From contig DGUF01000292.1 in assembly GCA_002394525.1 (NCBI GenBank), positions 4,113-10,732 on the forward strand: a stretch of DNA of 6,620 nucleotides, in the 5' to 3' direction. Position 1 is the first letter of the stretch. The number at the start of each line of letters is the position of its first letter. The notes under the pieces are model-generated. The model ran no database searches. It was not told the origin of the DNA and was given only the letters and a program-made list of their open reading frames with translations. Positions 6,179 through 6,620 of the stretch are shown in pieces. Both the position numbers and the translations under genes were made by a program. The stretch comes from Lachnospiraceae bacterium UBA4317 (GTDB taxonomy: Bacteria; Bacillota_A; Clostridia; Lachnospirales; Lachnospiraceae).

Positions 6179-6200
6179 ATTAAATTGTTTGCAATTTAAT
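6179..6200. promoter_or_regulatory. Perfect palindrome over the trxA start region, OhrR/MarR-like operator
   Basis: ATTAAATTG (6179-6187) and CAATTTAAT (6192-6200) are exact inverse copies separated by TTTG. The 22-bp dyad overlaps the last two bases of the -10 box (6199-6204) and covers the predicted start near 6192, an ideal place for a repressor. The ATTAAATTG/CAATTTAAT half-sites resemble operators of OhrR-type MarR regulators, known from other Firmicutes to sense peroxides or thiol stress. Regulator identity is inferred; no such gene is in the window. Confidence 0.6.
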
Positions 6201-6226
6201 TATACATGCTTCCGGCTCCTTGTCAA
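6199..6226 (-). promoter_or_regulatory. Consensus sigma-A promoter of trxA-trxB
   Basis: On the minus strand TTGACA (6221-6226) and TATAAT (6199-6204) both match the consensus exactly, with a 16-bp spacer. Transcription should start near 6192, leaving a leader of about 84 nt before the trxA ATG. The -35 box is only 16 bp from the nearest edge of the repeat cluster. Confidence 0.85.
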
Positions 6227-6306
6227 GCTTCGGATGAGCATGGGGGCGGTTTGGGGAGCCAGGGGACGGCGGGTTAGGAGACGGCGAGTCAGGGGACGGC
6301 GAGTCA

Positions 6307-6392
6307 GGGGACGGTTTGAGTCAGTGGGGACGGTTCTGTTGACTCATCTCAATGAGTCAACAGAACCGTCCCCACTGACTCAAACCGTCCCC
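6307..6392. repeat. Perfect 40-bp stem, 6-nt loop hairpin
   Basis: Every base of 6307-6346 pairs with 6353-6392; the loop is TCTCAA. Each arm contains two GGGGACGG (or CCGTCCCC) words and two GAGTCA/TGACTC-type words, so the arm itself is internally repeated. In RNA this would be a long double-stranded stem and a likely RNase III substrate; in DNA it could extrude as a cruciform. It may also block read-through from the histidine kinase gene into trxA. Confidence 0.95.
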
Positions 6393-6447
6393 ACTGACTC
6401 ACCAAACCGTCCCCACTGACTCACCAAACCGTCCCCACTGACTCACC
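6382..6447. repeat. Three exact 22-bp tandem copies
   Basis: The unit begins AAACCGTCCCC and ends ACTGACTCACC; copies are 6382-6403, 6404-6425 and 6426-6447 with no differences. A shorter related copy lies just to the left (6363-6381) and a decayed one to the right (6448 on). Exact identity implies recent duplication or active homogenisation. Confidence 0.95.
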
Positions 6448-6483
6448 GAACCCTGATTCAAGCCATCCCTGCCCCATCCAGGC

Positions 6484-6620
6484 TCATTCTCCCCTGGATA
6501 GCGGGAATTTCAGTGTGATCTCTGTCCCTCTTCCCGGCTGGCTGTCCATCTGTATGGCAGCCTTGTGGAACTGGGCGGCGTGTTTGACGATCGAAAGGCC
6601 CAGGCCGGTTCCGCCGATCT
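6484..6620 (-). CDS. Sensor histidine kinase, C-terminal fragment (start outside window)
   Basis: Only the last 44 residues are visible. They begin with IGGTGLGLSIVKH, the G2 box of the HATPase_c ATP-binding domain, followed by the terminal beta strands of that domain (MDSQPGRGTEITLKFPL) and a short tail ending SRGE. The G2 box with SIVKH and the GxGTxxxxxFPL ending are typical of PhoR-like orthodox histidine kinases, which autophosphorylate and pass phosphate to a response regulator. The sensor part, the phosphorylated His and any partner regulator are outside the window, so the signal is unknown. The gene is cut by the window edge, not broken. No T-run terminator follows it; the long hairpin at 6307-6392 is the first strong structure downstream. 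Confidence 0.92.
   Translation of the reverse strand, partial: IGGTGLGLSIVKHAAQFHKAAIQMDSQPGRGTEITLKFPLSRGE

Larger units (their letters stand above)
6243..6453. repeat. Compound inverted repeat with GGGGACGG/CCGTCCCC units
   Basis: This occupies most of the 375-bp gap between trxA and the histidine kinase gene. The core is a perfect 40-bp inverted repeat (6307-6346 with 6353-6392) with a 6-nt loop. Outward, the left arm carries about 15-bp units of GGGGACGGC plus GAGTC-like words, and the right arm carries 22-bp units; they still pair in blocks with small internal loops out to about 6262/6453, with the outermost copies decayed. It has no T-run and no coding potential of its own. It resembles REP/RAYT-type palindromic repeats, but no transposase is present here. 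Confidence 0.9.

Noticed and set aside
6109..6198. Riboswitch or T-box in the trxA leader
   Set aside because: The leader is short and AT-rich with no conserved core or terminator hairpin; the only clear element is the palindrome at the start site.
6108..6419. 103-codon plus-strand frame through the repeat cluster
   Set aside because: The Arg/Val/Gly-rich part is simply the translated repeat unit; its start lies in the trxA leader and promoter.
6363..6447. CRISPR array
   Set aside because: The 22-bp copies are directly adjacent with no unique spacers, and no cas genes are near.

Overview
The window reads as a chromosomal segment of a Clostridia member, most likely Lachnospiraceae. This is inferred from strong AGGAGG-type ribosome binding sites, compact rho-independent terminators, a fairly GC-rich genome that still has AT-rich promoters, and protein families typical of that group (zinc-ribbon membrane proteins, a cytidylate-kinase-like protein, a SEC-C protein). 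No rRNA, tRNA, CRISPR array or transposase gene was found. All six complete genes and the one partial gene lie on the minus strand, so transcription runs from right to left.

Right to left: (1) 6484-6620 is the C-terminal end of a sensor histidine kinase whose start lies outside the window. (2) 6243-6453 is a dense imperfect inverted repeat built from GGGGACGG/CCGTCCCC and GAGTCA/TGACTC words. Its core is a perfect 40-bp stem with a 6-nt loop, and its right arm holds three exact 22-bp tandem copies. (3) A consensus sigma-A promoter (TTGACA-16-TATAAT) with a perfect 9+4+9 palindrome over the -10/start region drives trxA and then trxB, the thioredoxin/NADPH-thioredoxin reductase pair. The unit ends at a strong terminator at 4572-4613, after a second, different cluster of short direct repeats.

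(4) A cytidylate-kinase-like protein follows, with a textbook Shine-Dalgarno and an imperfect dyad in its promoter region. It is followed by a protein with a helical-repeat-like middle and a C-terminal SEC-C metal-binding motif, and then by a small helix-turn-helix-like protein. These three have gaps of about 130-145 nt with hairpins but no visible terminators, and share a strong terminator at 1733-1766, so they may form one unit. For the last two I moved the start inward from a TTG codon to an ATG that has a ribosome binding site. (5) After a 328-bp non-coding gap, a separately transcribed gene encodes a membrane protein with a cytosolic zinc ribbon, one membrane helix and two OB-like domains predicted outside the cell. 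It has its own terminator, and another bidirectional-type terminator sits at the left edge.

The thioredoxin system supplies reducing power to ribonucleotide reductase, peroxiredoxins and other disulfide enzymes. The other proteins have no known shared pathway with it, and I see no convincing new multi-gene system. The features most worth checking are non-coding: the repeat structure upstream of trxA, the OhrR/MarR-like palindrome in its promoter, and the unexplained segment at 1578-1732.
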